DNA from: Pseudomonadota bacterium
GTDB lineage: Bacteria > Pseudomonadota > Alphaproteobacteria > Rhodospirillales > Magnetospirillaceae
Direction: 5' to 3'
Assembly: GCA_021781575.1 (NCBI GenBank)
Contig: JAJXWP010000005.1
Span: 62,001 to 126,000, forward strand
DNA length: 64,000 nucleotides
The first letter of the stretch is position 1, and each line of letters opens with the position of its first letter. The position numbers and the translations under genes are program-made. The notes beneath the pieces were generated by a model. It was not told the DNA's origin and did not search any database. It worked only from the letters and a program-made list of their open reading frames with translations. Shown here in pieces: positions 1 through 7,237 of this stretch.

Positions 1-621
1 GGCCTCGGTCAGCAGCTCGGCCATCCGCAGCGAGGGTGACGGGTCACGTTCCGACGGCTTCAACACGAAGGTGTTGCCGCAGGCCAAAGCGACCGGGAAC
101 ATCCACATGGGCACCATCACCGGGAAGTTGAACGGGGTGATGCCGGCGCAGACTCCCACCGGCTGGCGGATCGACCAACTGTCGATGCCGCCGCCGATCT
201 GATCGGAGAAGTCTCCCTTGAGGAGATGCGGGATGCCGCAGGCGAACTCCACCACCTCGATGCCGCGGGTCAGTTCCCCGCGGGCATCCCACAGCACTTT
301 GCCATGCTCGCGGGTGATCAGGGCGGTCAACTCATCGGCATTGCGTTCGAGCAGTTCCTTGAAGCGGAACAGCACCCGGGCGCGCCGCAACGGCGGCGTG
401 TTGGCCCAGGCGGGAAGTGCGGCGGTGGCCGCGGCGACGGCCGCCTCGATCTCGGCCGCCCCGCCCAGAGGAACCAGGGCCGCGACCTTGCCGGCCGCCG
501 GGTCGAACACCTCGCCCAAGCGGGCGCCGGAGCCGGGGAACGGCCGGCCGCCGATGAAGTGGGACAGCTTTGTGGGCGGAGCCTGATCGAAAGAGCTTGC
601 AGTCACGGTAGCCTCGTTCAT
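1..621 (-). CDS. mmsA: CoA-acylating methylmalonate-semialdehyde dehydrogenase, C-terminus cut off by the window edge
   Basis: Reading the minus strand from an ATG at 621 gives an open frame of 207 residues that leaves the window at base 1. The product begins [10 protein letters not shown], and the later stretches [39 protein letters not shown] and [18 protein letters not shown] are the conserved N-terminal half of MmsA-type aldehyde dehydrogenases. These oxidise (methyl)malonate semialdehyde to propionyl- or acetyl-CoA with NAD and CoA in valine and inositol breakdown. The catalytic cysteine half lies outside the window. The gene is divergent from an IclR-family regulator, with a palindrome between them, so control by that regulator is likely. 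Family is clear; the exact substrate is inferred. Confidence 0.9.
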   Translation of the reverse strand, partial: MNEATVTASSFDQAPPTKLSHFIGGRPFPGSGARLGEVFDPAAGKVAALVPLGGAAEIEAAVAAATAALPAWANTPPLRRARVLFRFKELLERNADELTALITREHGKVLWDARGELTRGIEVVEFACGIPHLLKGDFSDQIGGGIDSWSIRQPVGVCAGITPFNFPVMVPMWMFPVALACGNTFVLKPSERDPSPSLRMAELLTEA

Positions 622-630
622 ATTGTTGTT

Positions 631-666
631 GTTCAAAATACTGAACTAGTATTCCGTATTTTGAAC
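631..666. promoter_or_regulatory. Palindromic operator between mmsA and the IclR-family gene
   Basis: A perfect 11-bp inverted repeat, GTTCAAAATAC (631-641) and GTATTTTGAAC (656-666), with a 14-bp spacer. A further TGAAC half-site lies inside at 642-646. It occupies the AT-rich centre of the 74-bp gap between two divergent starts (621 and 696). IclR-family proteins bind palindromes in such intergenic gaps, so this is the probable binding site, able to repress both directions. The symmetry is seen; the binding is inferred. Confidence 0.7.
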
Positions 667-695
667 GATTCGCCCACGGAGATCCTCGCCTGTCA

Positions 696-1532
696 ATGAA
701 AAAAGCCCCAACCCGTAATCGCCGTAAGGTGGAGCGAGACCAGCCGGACCGACCGAAAGGCTCCGTGCCGGCGATTTTTCGCGGCGTGCAAATCCTCGAT
801 CTGCTGGCTGCCAGCGGTGAAGCGCTGTCCCTGGCTGAGATCACCCAGCGCGTCGGGCTGCCGAAGAGCAGCGTGCTGGCGCTGTGCACCAGCCTGGTCT
901 CGACCAACCTGGCCCGTCGCACCGAGCAGGGCTATGCCCTGGGTCCGCAGGTCCTTGATTGGGCGCATACCTATCTGAACACCACCGACATCACCAAGGA
1001 GTTTGTCCGCACCACCGACGAGTTGGGCACGTTGCGCAAGGAGGGGGTGGTGCTGGCGGTGCTGGACGGCACCGATTCCGTCTATGTGGGCTGTCGCGTC
1101 GGCGTGCAGCCGTTGGGCGTGACCTACCGCATCGGCATGCGGCTGCCGGCCCATTGCACGGCTTCGGGCAAGGCCCTGCTCAGCACCCTGCCGGACGCCC
1201 GCTTGCGGGAATTGTACGGCATGGGCGCACTGCCGGCCTTGACACCGCACAGCCATACCGACCTGGCCGGTTTGAGCCGCGACCTCGCCGAGGTGCGCCG
1301 GCAGGGCTATGCCGTCGACCGCGAGGAAACGCGCCAAGGGATGGTTTGCATCGGGGCGCCGATCTTCGACGCCACCGGCAGCCACGCCGTTGCCGCGGTG
1401 GCCGTCAGCACCCTGGCCATCCAGGCGGCCGGCCATCTGGCCGAGCTGGCCGCCTCGGTCAGCGAACTGGCGCGCCTGCTGTCACGACGCCTCGGTGGCC
1501 GTGTGCCGCGACTGGCGATGCCCCGGGAATGA
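696..1532 (+). CDS. IclR-family transcriptional regulator
   Basis: 278 residues. After a basic, disordered first ~25 residues comes a winged-helix domain (about 26-90; FRGVQILDLLAASGE, then LSLAEITQRVGLPKSSVLAL). The C-terminal ~180 residues form the IclR effector-binding domain (YVGCRVGVQPLGVTYRIGM, AHCTASGKALL, GYAVDREETRQGMVCIGAPI). GGAG at 678-681 precedes the chosen ATG at a workable distance. Its position opposite mmsA suggests it controls branched-chain amino-acid or semialdehyde catabolism in response to a small acid. Family assignment is firm; target and ligand are inferred from context only. Confidence 0.88.
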   Translation: MKKAPTRNRRKVERDQPDRPKGSVPAIFRGVQILDLLAASGEALSLAEITQRVGLPKSSVLALCTSLVSTNLARRTEQGYALGPQVLDWAHTYLNTTDITKEFVRTTDELGTLRKEGVVLAVLDGTDSVYVGCRVGVQPLGVTYRIGMRLPAHCTASGKALLSTLPDARLRELYGMGALPALTPHSHTDLAGLSRDLAEVRRQGYAVDREETRQGMVCIGAPIFDATGSHAVAAVAVSTLAIQAAGHLAELAASVSELARLLSRRLGGRVPRLAMPRE

Positions 1533-1612
1533 GCTTCCGCTGGCCGGCGGACTCCGCCGGGGCTACTCTTTCGTCTTGCCCATGAACGGGGCGGGACAGT
1601 CAGGACGTCATC

Positions 1613-2167
1613 ATGAGCGATATCGGACAAGCGGAAGCAATGGGAACGGCGAAGGCAAAAGAACATCACTTGCTGAGATTCCATCGCCCGTACTTGCACT
1701 TGCACTCGGTGTTCGGCGACGACTGGTTCGCCCTGAAGGCCGAAACCTTTGCCCGGTTCTTTGGAACGCCCTTGTTTCTTGTGGCTCAGACCGTGATCGT
1801 GGCGGGATGGATCATCGTCAACGTTGTCGGGCTGACGAAATTTGACGTCTATCCTTTCATTCTTCTGAATCTTGCCTTTAGTTTGCAGGCCGCCTATGCG
1901 GCGCCGCTCATCCTGCTGGCGCAGACGCGGCAGGCCGACCGCGACAAAGCGCATGCGATGGCCGATGCCGAGCACCGCGACGCCCTCAACCGGGCCAGCG
2001 AGGAGCGGCAGGAGGTCGCCGCCCGCCAGACCGCACTGCTGGTCGAAATGGTGCGGCAGAACACAGATCTGACCGAAACCGTCAAGGTGCTGACCGAACG
2101 TGTCGAGGCATTGACCTCCGAGGTTCACGGCAAGATCGTCGATGGTCGGCCCGGGCACCAAGCTTAG
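1613..2167 (+). CDS. DUF1003 family membrane protein
   Basis: 184 residues. An N-terminal soluble part (HHLLRFHRPYLHLHSVFGDDWF) leads into two hydrophobic segments (about 47-70, FFGTPLFLVAQTVIVAGWII, and 78-103, around YPFILLNLAFSLQAAYAAP). The QTRQADRDKAHAMADAEHR stretch that follows is the DUF1003 signature. The C-terminal ~70 residues are a charged, heptad-like coiled coil (TERVEALTSEV). Molecular function is unknown. The gene stands alone, separated from the IclR gene by 80 bp; ATG is preceded by weak purines. The family call rests on the two-helix plus QxRQxxRD pattern. Confidence 0.72.
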   Translation: MSDIGQAEAMGTAKAKEHHLLRFHRPYLHLHSVFGDDWFALKAETFARFFGTPLFLVAQTVIVAGWIIVNVVGLTKFDVYPFILLNLAFSLQAAYAAPLILLAQTRQADRDKAHAMADAEHRDALNRASEERQEVAARQTALLVEMVRQNTDLTETVKVLTERVEALTSEVHGKIVDGRPGHQA

Positions 2168-2263
2168 GGTCTATTGATAAATAAGTGAATCGTCGCCGTC
2201 TTTTTTGACGGTTTGGGGATTCCCTTGGTGACTCGACGCTTATAGCATCGCCAAATGACATGA

Positions 2264-3179
2264 TCATGGCGGTGAAATCGCTACCTTTTCGACAGCCTCA
2301 TGCGCTTCGTCTCCTACCGGTATATCTTCTTCGGCGTCCTCGGAAGGTTCGGTCTTGAGGTTCGACAGCATCCTTCGACAATAGTCGATGACATATCCTG
2401 AGATTTCCTTGTAGGTCCCACAGGAGCCGAACTGCTTTTCCATTTGTTCGACGACTTTCGGTGCCGCCGCCAGAACCCTCGTCGTGATCGCTTGGACGCG
2501 GTGCTTGAGCTGGGTTGGCGACAAACCATTCTCTTCGGAGAACCGCTCCCAATGACGGCCATGGAGATGACCGCCCCGTTGCTTCGTGGCTGCCTTCATC
2601 GCGAGGTTCGTTCCGCGGCTTCAGGATGTGGGTGGACGGCATCCCGTAAGTCGGAAGCGCAAGGCGCCCGTCTTTCAATCGGATGACCGGCAGCTTGTCC
2701 TGGGCCCCTGCGGCCGACATGGTGATGCCCTCTTCGCCGACCAGTACCGGGCGGTCTGGCAGCAGGCGGATACACTCAGCAAGTTCGGCCTCGGTCAGGG
2801 GTCTGATGCCTGGTTCATGGGCGTAATCTTCCGGCCTCTTTCGGTGAATTTCCAAAGCGCCAGGAAGATCTCCACCCATATCCTCCAACATGGCGAACAC
2901 GTCGAGTTCGGAAATTTTCAGCACAGCACCGATAGTTTCCAGCGCACGGCCTTCCGGAAGAAGGTTCAGGAACCATGGGTACGCCACCTTTGGGTCATGC
3001 TCCCGTCGGTTCATCGGCATCGACAGTGAGATCGGAAATGCGCCGGACGTGCTCGGCCATTCCTCCGCGTAGCGGAAGACGATGTCGATTACGCTTTCCG
3101 ATTTGCGGACGAGGTGGCCGATCAGTTTGCCCTCGAAGCAGACTTCGAGGGCATCACCGGCAATGATCTCATGGTTCAA
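2264..3179 (-). pseudogene. HipA-like toxin kinase remnant with its catalytic core deleted
   Basis: From the ATG at 3179 the frame reads as a HipA N-terminal half: a sub-domain with FLNLLPEGRALETIGAVLKI, then SAAGAQDKLPV and HILKP, the expected ATP-lysine strand. At about 2600 it jumps directly to a HipA C-terminal tail (GRHWERFSEENGLSPTQL, then CRRMLSNL), which is in another reading frame and ends at 2264. The segment that should carry the kinase catalytic loop and Mg-binding motif is missing, roughly 150 residues by comparison with usual ~440-residue HipA. It therefore looks inactive. The start overlaps the stop of the upstream antitoxin gene by 4 bp, the normal hipBA arrangement. Confidence 0.8.
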
Positions 3180-3448
3180 AGGTCAAGCCCCCTCATTTTG
3201 CGATGTTCTTCGGAGTCGTGGTCGTCGGAGACGGTTGGTGATGACATGGTCATCTTGATCTCCAACGCGGCCATGAGCCGGAGTAGAAGGCCCACCTGGC
3301 AGGTCTCCTTGCCATTTTCGGCATCAACGATGAAGCGGATCCCGACGTTGGCGACCAGCGCGAGATCAGGCTGCGTCATACGAAGGGACTTGCGACGCCG
3401 TCGGATCAGAGCTCCGATTTCCGCTGCGCTGGTGATCTCATGGGTCAT
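3176..3448 (-). CDS. HipB-like Xre-family antitoxin
   Basis: 90 residues with a single helix-turn-helix domain (about 8-65): IGALIRRRRKSLRMTQPDLA, NVGIRFIVDAENGKETC and LLRLMAALEI, typical of HipB antitoxins that bind HipA and repress their own operon. The tail after residue 70 is acidic and probably disordered. Its stop overlaps the hipA remnant start by 4 bp. Three identical operator palindromes lie immediately upstream at 3464-3579. No good Shine-Dalgarno is visible before the ATG. The gene is intact although its partner toxin has lost the kinase core. Confidence 0.82.
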   Translation of the reverse strand: MTHEITSAAEIGALIRRRRKSLRMTQPDLALVANVGIRFIVDAENGKETCQVGLLLRLMAALEIKMTMSSPTVSDDHDSEEHRKMRGLDL

Positions 3449-3463
3449 GGGAGGTCACAAAAA

Positions 3464-3579
3464 TTTACCGAGCGGTAAAGCCTGCCGCGAAAACATACTT
3501 TTCGCAAGGTTAATTTACCGAGCGGTAAATTTTTGCCGATAATTTATGGGGAAACCGTATAAATTTACCGAGCGGTAAA
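3464..3579. promoter_or_regulatory. Three operator palindromes at exact 50-bp spacing
   Basis: TTTACCGAGCGGTAAA occurs identically at 3464-3479, 3514-3529 and 3564-3579. Each has 7-bp arms around a central AG. The second and third have symmetry extended by flanking AT (the third to 22 bp, 3561-3582). Their starts are exactly 50 bp apart. They lie just upstream of the hipB-like start at 3448, so they are the probable autoregulatory operators of that module. Repeats and spacing are seen; the bound protein is inferred from position. Confidence 0.8.
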
Positions 3580-3777
3580 TTTATTCATCAAGCTATTGTT
3601 GTCCGTGGCCTCTCGGAGAAGGGTGAAGTCCCTGACGGTCACCACCCCGGTGAAATCCTCCCGGTCGAAGGCGTTGATGACGGCCTTGCGGGTCAGGGCG
3701 ATGACGACGCCGAACCGCTGCCCGGAGGTGCGCCCCAAGTACGTGTTCATCGAGAACGTCGGCGCCATCCGCTCCAA
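3565..3777 (-). pseudogene. Unidentified gene fragment next to the hip operators
   Basis: Between about 3587 and 3695 the minus strand reads ALTRKAVINAFDREDFTGV followed by VTVRDFTLLREATDNN, with strongly C/G-ending codons typical of real genes here. Its frame terminates inside the third operator at 3565. The upstream part of the open frame is antisense to the methyltransferase remnant. It has no visible start or promoter and I do not recognise the family. The best reading is the 3' scrap of a gene left in a mosaic of broken genes; it could also be chance. Confidence 0.28.
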
Positions 3778-3937
3778 CGGCCTCAGGCGCGTGCTGAAGG
3801 ACCTCGCCGAGCTCGGCTACGACGCCGAGTGGCACACCATCCCGGCCGCCGCCGTCGGCGCCTGCGGCAACGCCGTGGTCCCGGCCGTGGTCCAGGTGCT
3901 CGGCGAGGCCATGCTGGCCTTGAACGCCGCAGCCTGA
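3700..3937 (+). pseudogene. C5 cytosine DNA methyltransferase (Dcm-type) remnant
   Basis: The plus strand encodes RPKYVFIENVGAIRSNGLRR then VLKDLAELGYDAEWHTIPAAAVGA, which is the motif IV (ENV) to motif VI region of phage-type C5 DNA methyltransferases. It then continues directly into CGNAVVPAVVQVLGEAM, the family's C-terminal motif X (GNAVVP). Motif VIII, the target-recognition domain and motif IX are absent, and nothing of the N-terminal SAM-binding motif I or the PC loop is visible upstream. It is therefore a doubly truncated gene with an in-frame internal deletion. Together with the hip genes it marks a decaying accessory patch. Confidence 0.72.
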
Positions 3938-4115
3938 CCTGAGCACATCCTTATGGCGGCCCCGCCATGGAAATCCCTATGGGCATCGGCGCAGCGCCTC
4001 GACGTTTCGTTCCCACTCTTTAGCCGATGAGGACAGCGAGCCGCCCGATCCCATTCGCGATCTCGCGGAGCGCGACGGAACGGTGCATGAGCGGCTCCTG
4101 CCGCAAATGATTTGT

Positions 4116-5456
4116 TCACTTCGGCTGACGACCGACGGAAGGTTTCGCAGCAGTTTTAAGCACGGCCTCCGGCGCCGGGGCGGGCCTCGGCGTCCGCGCC
4201 AGCTTGCGTGCCCCGTTCAGCTGTTTGTCGATCTCCGTGGTCATCGCGTTGGAGACGCCAGTGAACGCGGCGAACTCAGGCCAGCGGTCGACGGCGGCTC
4301 TGACGCGATCAACGATCTCCTCTGCCCGCCCCCGGGGCACGCCGACCTCGTCGGCCACGTCGAGGATGTTCGCCATCCCCGGCCTGCGCCCCTCGCCGCC
4401 GATGTCGAGCGCGTGCTCGCCCCCGGGCCCGGCAGAGAACGTGACGTCGTAGGCCGGTGAGACGCTCCACACCCCCGTCTCGGACATCAGGAAGCTGTGG
4501 TTCTTGGTGTGGTCGTCGCGGTTGTGGGCGAAGACGTTGAAGGCCATGCGGGTGAACATCTGCTCGACCGCCGCCTGATCCCTCGTCAGGCTCCTGGTGA
4601 GCTTGAGCAGGGTGGCGTAGCCCATGGACGGGAGCGTGTGGTCGACGTTCAGCAGACCACTGGCAGTGTGCATGTGAACGCGGCGGTTGCCGAGGCGATC
4701 GAACCGCTTGATGCCGAAGTAGCCGGGCCCCTTCGTGGCAGGAAATAGGATGGTGGGAGGCATGTCCACCTCGGCGGTTTTGGCCATCTCCGCGTAGGCG
4801 TGCTCGATGGCGCCGATGTCGAGCGGGTCGCCGACCGCGCGGAACTTGACGATCCAGTGCTCGTGGGCCTCCGGCAGGGCGTCGACGCCGTGGATCAGAC
4901 CGGCGTGGTCGGAGGACAGTCCGACGAGCGCCTTGGGGCGGGCGCCGTGAGGGGGGCCGCCGACCCGGAGCAGTTCGTCGAGCACCGCCTTGGGGCTGTC
5001 GTCCAGCACGCGCTGGGATTCCTCGGCCAGACGGTCGAGGTCGATGGCGCCGCCGTCGGCGGCGGCGAGGGCATGGTGTTCCGGCTTGTAGACGAGCGCG
5101 CCCATGCCGTGGCTCCCCACCCACGCCAGCCGATCCAGTGGTGTCAACTGGCCCGGCTGGATGCCGACGTCGCGCAACTTCCTGTCCATCAGCAGGCGCC
5201 CCCAGCCGTCGGGGAGGCTGTCGTTGAACACCCCGGGCAGGCGCTCGAAGACGCCGGTCGGCCCCTCGACCAGGCCGGGGAAGAGCTTGAGCCGGAACGG
5301 GGAGATTTCCAACCGGGAGGACAGGAACCCCGGGTCGTACTCGAAGTAGACGACCCGGTCGCGCCACGCCAGGCGCCCGACGGGCCTCCCGCCGCCGCCG
5401 AAGTCGATCTCCACCTTCAACTGGGTGATCCGCCTGAACTCCCTCTTCCCTGTCAT
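4116..5456 (-). CDS. HipA-type serine/threonine kinase toxin, intact
   Basis: 446 residues, full length for the family. The N-terminal domain (about 20-125) contains the HipA signature FNDSLPDGWGRLLMDRKLRD. The kinase domain follows, with GARPKALVGL (171-180), the ATP-binding lysine in WIVKF (K204), YFGIKRFDR (246-254), the catalytic loop HNRDDHTKNH (311-320) and Mg-binding PAYD (334-337). All expected catalytic residues are present, so activity is plausible. HipA proteins phosphorylate translation factors such as glutamyl-tRNA synthetase in characterised cases; the target here is unknown. Its ATG overlaps the antitoxin stop by 4 bp. The proline/alanine-rich tail is non-conserved. Confidence 0.87.
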   Translation of the reverse strand: MTGKREFRRITQLKVEIDFGGGGRPVGRLAWRDRVVYFEYDPGFLSSRLEISPFRLKLFPGLVEGPTGVFERLPGVFNDSLPDGWGRLLMDRKLRDVGIQPGQLTPLDRLAWVGSHGMGALVYKPEHHALAAADGGAIDLDRLAEESQRVLDDSPKAVLDELLRVGGPPHGARPKALVGLSSDHAGLIHGVDALPEAHEHWIVKFRAVGDPLDIGAIEHAYAEMAKTAEVDMPPTILFPATKGPGYFGIKRFDRLGNRRVHMHTASGLLNVDHTLPSMGYATLLKLTRSLTRDQAAVEQMFTRMAFNVFAHNRDDHTKNHSFLMSETGVWSVSPAYDVTFSAGPGGEHALDIGGEGRRPGMANILDVADEVGVPRGRAEEIVDRVRAAVDRWPEFAAFTGVSNAMTTEIDKQLNGARKLARTPRPAPAPEAVLKTAAKPSVGRQPK

Positions 5457-5770
5457 TTTCCTCTTCCCCTTCGACGGTGGTGCGTGGTCGGCGCCGACAC
5501 CACCTCGTCCATGGAAGCAAACTTGGGCATGGCGAACAGCCCCTCGAATCCGCCCTCTAGCCGAAGGGCGAAAGCGAGGCGCACCACGACCTCCAGCGAC
5601 GCCGCCCCCTTGGTCTCGAAGCGTTTGAGCGTGCCGTAGCTGACACCGGCGCGTTCCGCCAGCGCCTCCTGGGTCAGGTCGGCGGCCAGTCGCGCAGCCT
5701 TGATCCGCCCGGCCAGCATGCGGCAGATCTCCGTCGGCGACGCCAGTTCTATGGACAACATGTTATCCAT
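5453..5770 (-). CDS. HipB-like Xre-family antitoxin of the intact hip module
   Basis: 105 residues from the ATG at 5770. The HTH occupies about 14-70 (LAGRIKAARLAADLTQEALA, ERAGVSYGTLKRFETKGAAS), followed by VVRLAFALRLEGGFEGLF and a basic tail (HHRRRGRGK). It overlaps the toxin gene by 4 bp, so the pair is translationally coupled. Other in-frame ATGs lie at 5788 and 5761. None has a clear ribosome site; 5770 was chosen because it leaves the upstream palindrome free. It presumably neutralises the toxin and represses the operon. Confidence 0.8.
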   Translation of the reverse strand: MDNMLSIELASPTEICRMLAGRIKAARLAADLTQEALAERAGVSYGTLKRFETKGAASLEVVVRLAFALRLEGGFEGLFAMPKFASMDEVVSAPTTHHRRRGRGK

Positions 5771-5794
5771 ATTATGCCATATTATCATTTAACG

Positions 5795-5808
5795 GATAAT
5801 ATATTATC
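5795..5808. promoter_or_regulatory. AT-rich palindrome upstream of the second hip operon
   Basis: GATAATATATTATC is a perfect 14-bp palindrome 25 bp upstream of the chosen antitoxin start. Several TTATC/GATAA half-sites recur between 5763 and 5808, in a locally AT-rich stretch inside GC-rich DNA. This is the expected place for both the promoter and the antitoxin operator. Its sequence is unrelated to the operators at 3464-3579, so the two hip modules are probably regulated separately. Confidence 0.6.
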
Positions 5809-5821
5809 TGCTAACGGGGCT

Positions 5822-5911
5822 CGGAGCAAGCCCCTCGGCGATGCAAACGCCGAAGAGAAGCTCCGATGGCCCGGCCCCCCAAGGACATCCTTGACGCGCT
5901 CGGCCATGCCG
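5822..5911 (+). other. Nested hairpin followed by the start of a possibly truncated gene
   Basis: CGGAGC (5822-5827) pairs with GCTCCG (5860-5865) and, inside it, TCGGCG (5835-5840) pairs with CGCCGA (5848-5853). An ATG at 5866 then opens a frame beginning MARPPKDILDALGHAA that runs straight into the mobile repeat at 5912. This looks like the 5' end of a gene, perhaps a small regulator, broken by the repeat or by a deletion beside it. The function of the hairpin is unknown. Confidence 0.3.
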
Positions 5912-6220
5912 CTAGTGCACTGACACAAACTGAAGATACAGTTTGTGTCAGTGCACTAGCCTTGGTTTTTGACCCTCGCCGGGCGGGCGCATCCGCGCCC
6001 TTGGCCGCCGCCTCAACGGCGGCTGGTTGGCGGATTTCCTTGTTCCAGCGCCCATTGCGGGCGCGACCGTGCCGCCCGCTTGCGGGCAACCGACGCCCGC
6101 AGGGCGGCCCGGAGCATCGCGGAGGGTGGGCAAAGCCCACAACGGCGCGGATGCGCCCGCCCGGCGAGGGGCTTTGATAGACCTGGTGCAGTGAATCTTT
6201 TGAATAAGTCACTGCACTAG
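5912..6220. repeat. MITE-like modular repeat, copy A, with CTAG ends
   Basis: Bounded by CTAG at 5912 and 6217-6220. The left end is a 48-bp hairpin (5912-5959) with 21-bp perfect arms. The right end is a shorter hairpin (GTGCAGTGA 6186-6194 with TCACTGCAC 6209-6217). Outer termini match as an inverted repeat, CTAGTGCA(C/G)TGAC. The core is flanked by a perfect 27-bp inverted repeat (5973-5999 and 6144-6170). Known IS630 insertion preference, the TA of CTAG, fits these ends, so an IS630/Tc1-type passenger element is inferred. There is no credible coding frame. The right CTAG supplies the TAG stop of the neighbouring TPR lipoprotein gene. Confidence 0.8.
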
Positions 6221-6780
6221 ATCGGCTGCCCGGCCAGTGTGGCGCGCAGCCGGTCGGCCTCGTCCCGGACATCGTCGAGGTGCGGGTTGATGGCCAGGGC
6301 GGCTTCGAAGGCGCGCAATGCCGCCTTGTCCTGACCGTAGAGCATAAGAATCCGTCCAAGGCCCGCCAAGGCGCCGAAATGGCGCGGTTCAATGACCAGC
6401 ACCCGCTCGATGTCGGTGACCGCTTTGCCGTATTCGTCGCGCATGGCGTGTATCAGCGCCCGTTGGTCATAGGCTTCGGCAAAGTTCGGCGCCAATTCGA
6501 CGATCCGATTATAGGTTTCAAGCGCTCCGTCGAGGTCGCCGGTATGGGCCATCTCGGCGCCGCGCAGCATCAACGCATCGACATCGGCCCGCCCCGAGCT
6601 GGTCCAGGCGTGCAGGATGGCCAGTTCGATGCGACGCGCCTCGTCGGCGTTGGCGGTCGTCCGCAACCGAACGAACAGCCCGTCGAGGTCGGCCCGGGAA
6701 GTTACGCTGCGTGATGCCGTGCAACCCACCAATAGAGCCAGTATCAGCGATGTCGCAACGGGAGCCAGGATCCGCCTCAT
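6217..6780 (-). CDS. TPR-repeat lipoprotein
   Basis: 187 residues from the ATG at 6780. The frame is open further upstream, but that part is basic and leads into the rpmJ terminator region, while MRRILAPVATSLILALLVGC is a clean lipoprotein signal peptide with the lipobox cysteine near residue 20. Two to three TPR units follow (MLRGAEMAHTGDLDGALETY, NFAEAYDQRALIHAMRDEYG, HFGALAGLGRILMLYGQDKA). It probably acts as a periplasmic scaffold on an inner- or outer-membrane anchor; partner unknown. Its stop TAG (6219-6217) lies within the terminal CTAG of the mobile repeat, so the repeat sits exactly at the gene's end. Confidence 0.82.
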   Translation of the reverse strand: MRRILAPVATSLILALLVGCTASRSVTSRADLDGLFVRLRTTANADEARRIELAILHAWTSSGRADVDALMLRGAEMAHTGDLDGALETYNRIVELAPNFAEAYDQRALIHAMRDEYGKAVTDIERVLVIEPRHFGALAGLGRILMLYGQDKAALRAFEAALAINPHLDDVRDEADRLRATLAGQPI

Positions 6781-6885
6781 GGCACGGATTTGGGCATTCC
6801 CCTCGGCGCAACAAGGTGAGCGATGCAGCGGGATCGGATGATGGCGCCGCGACTTTCGTCTATCGCGCCGGAGCGGGTTGGGCCA

Positions 6886-6923
6886 AAGCAAAGGGCCGCA
6901 CCAGGAGGTGCGGCCCTTTGCTT
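6886..6923 (-). terminator. Strong hairpin downstream of rpmJ
   Basis: AAGCAAAGGGCCGCACC (6886-6902) pairs perfectly with 6907-6923 around the loop AGGA, giving a 17-bp stem. It lies 54 bp beyond the rpmJ stop. On the minus strand the 3' arm ends in TTTGCTTT, a modest T-rich end. The stem also precedes the TPR lipoprotein gene, which would need its own promoter after it. Confidence 0.7.
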
Positions 6924-6977
6924 GGGGCATTCACCGGGCTATGGCGGAGGCGGAATTGACCGCCGCCTCGCGGCCAC

Positions 6978-7103
6978 TCAGCCCTGGCGGGCCTTGAAAC
7001 GCGGGTTGGTCTTGTTGATCACATAGACGCGGCCCTTCCGACGGACCACCCGGCAGTTCTTGTCGCGCAGCTTGGCCGACTTCAGGGAGTTACGAATCTT
7101 CAT
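6978..7103 (-). CDS. rpmJ: Ribosomal protein bL36 (type B, long form)
   Basis: 41 residues starting [20 protein letters not shown], then [20 protein letters not shown]. This is the C-minus form of bL36: it has a single cysteine and lacks the CxxC...H zinc knuckle of the short 37-residue form, with the extended [11 protein letters not shown] end. It is a component of the large ribosomal subunit near the peptidyl-transferase region. The frame is open upstream, but the family always starts at MKIRNSL, hence the start at 7103. It is a monocistronic unit followed by a strong hairpin. Confidence 0.96.
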   Translation of the reverse strand: MKIRNSLKSAKLRDKNCRVVRRKGRVYVINKTNPRFKARQG

Positions 7104-7237
7104 TGCCCTAATCCTCGACTCAGTTGAGCCAGCGCGCCAGATATCGAAATTAGGCCGCACCAGCCTTGACCGGAGGCGGGAACATACGCAACCCCCCCGT
7201 TCCTGTCAACCGCGGTTTCAATGTCCACGGCTCGCGA

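Noticed and set aside
2196-2211. CCGTCTTTTTTGACGG as a terminator between DUF1003 and the hipA remnant
   Set aside because: The stem is only 5 bp with the T-run in the loop, too weak to support.
5866-6177. A 103-codon frame crossing into repeat copy A, and the long frame on its other strand
   Set aside because: The part inside the repeat is not conserved between copies in frame, so only the short start before the repeat was kept as a possible gene remnant.
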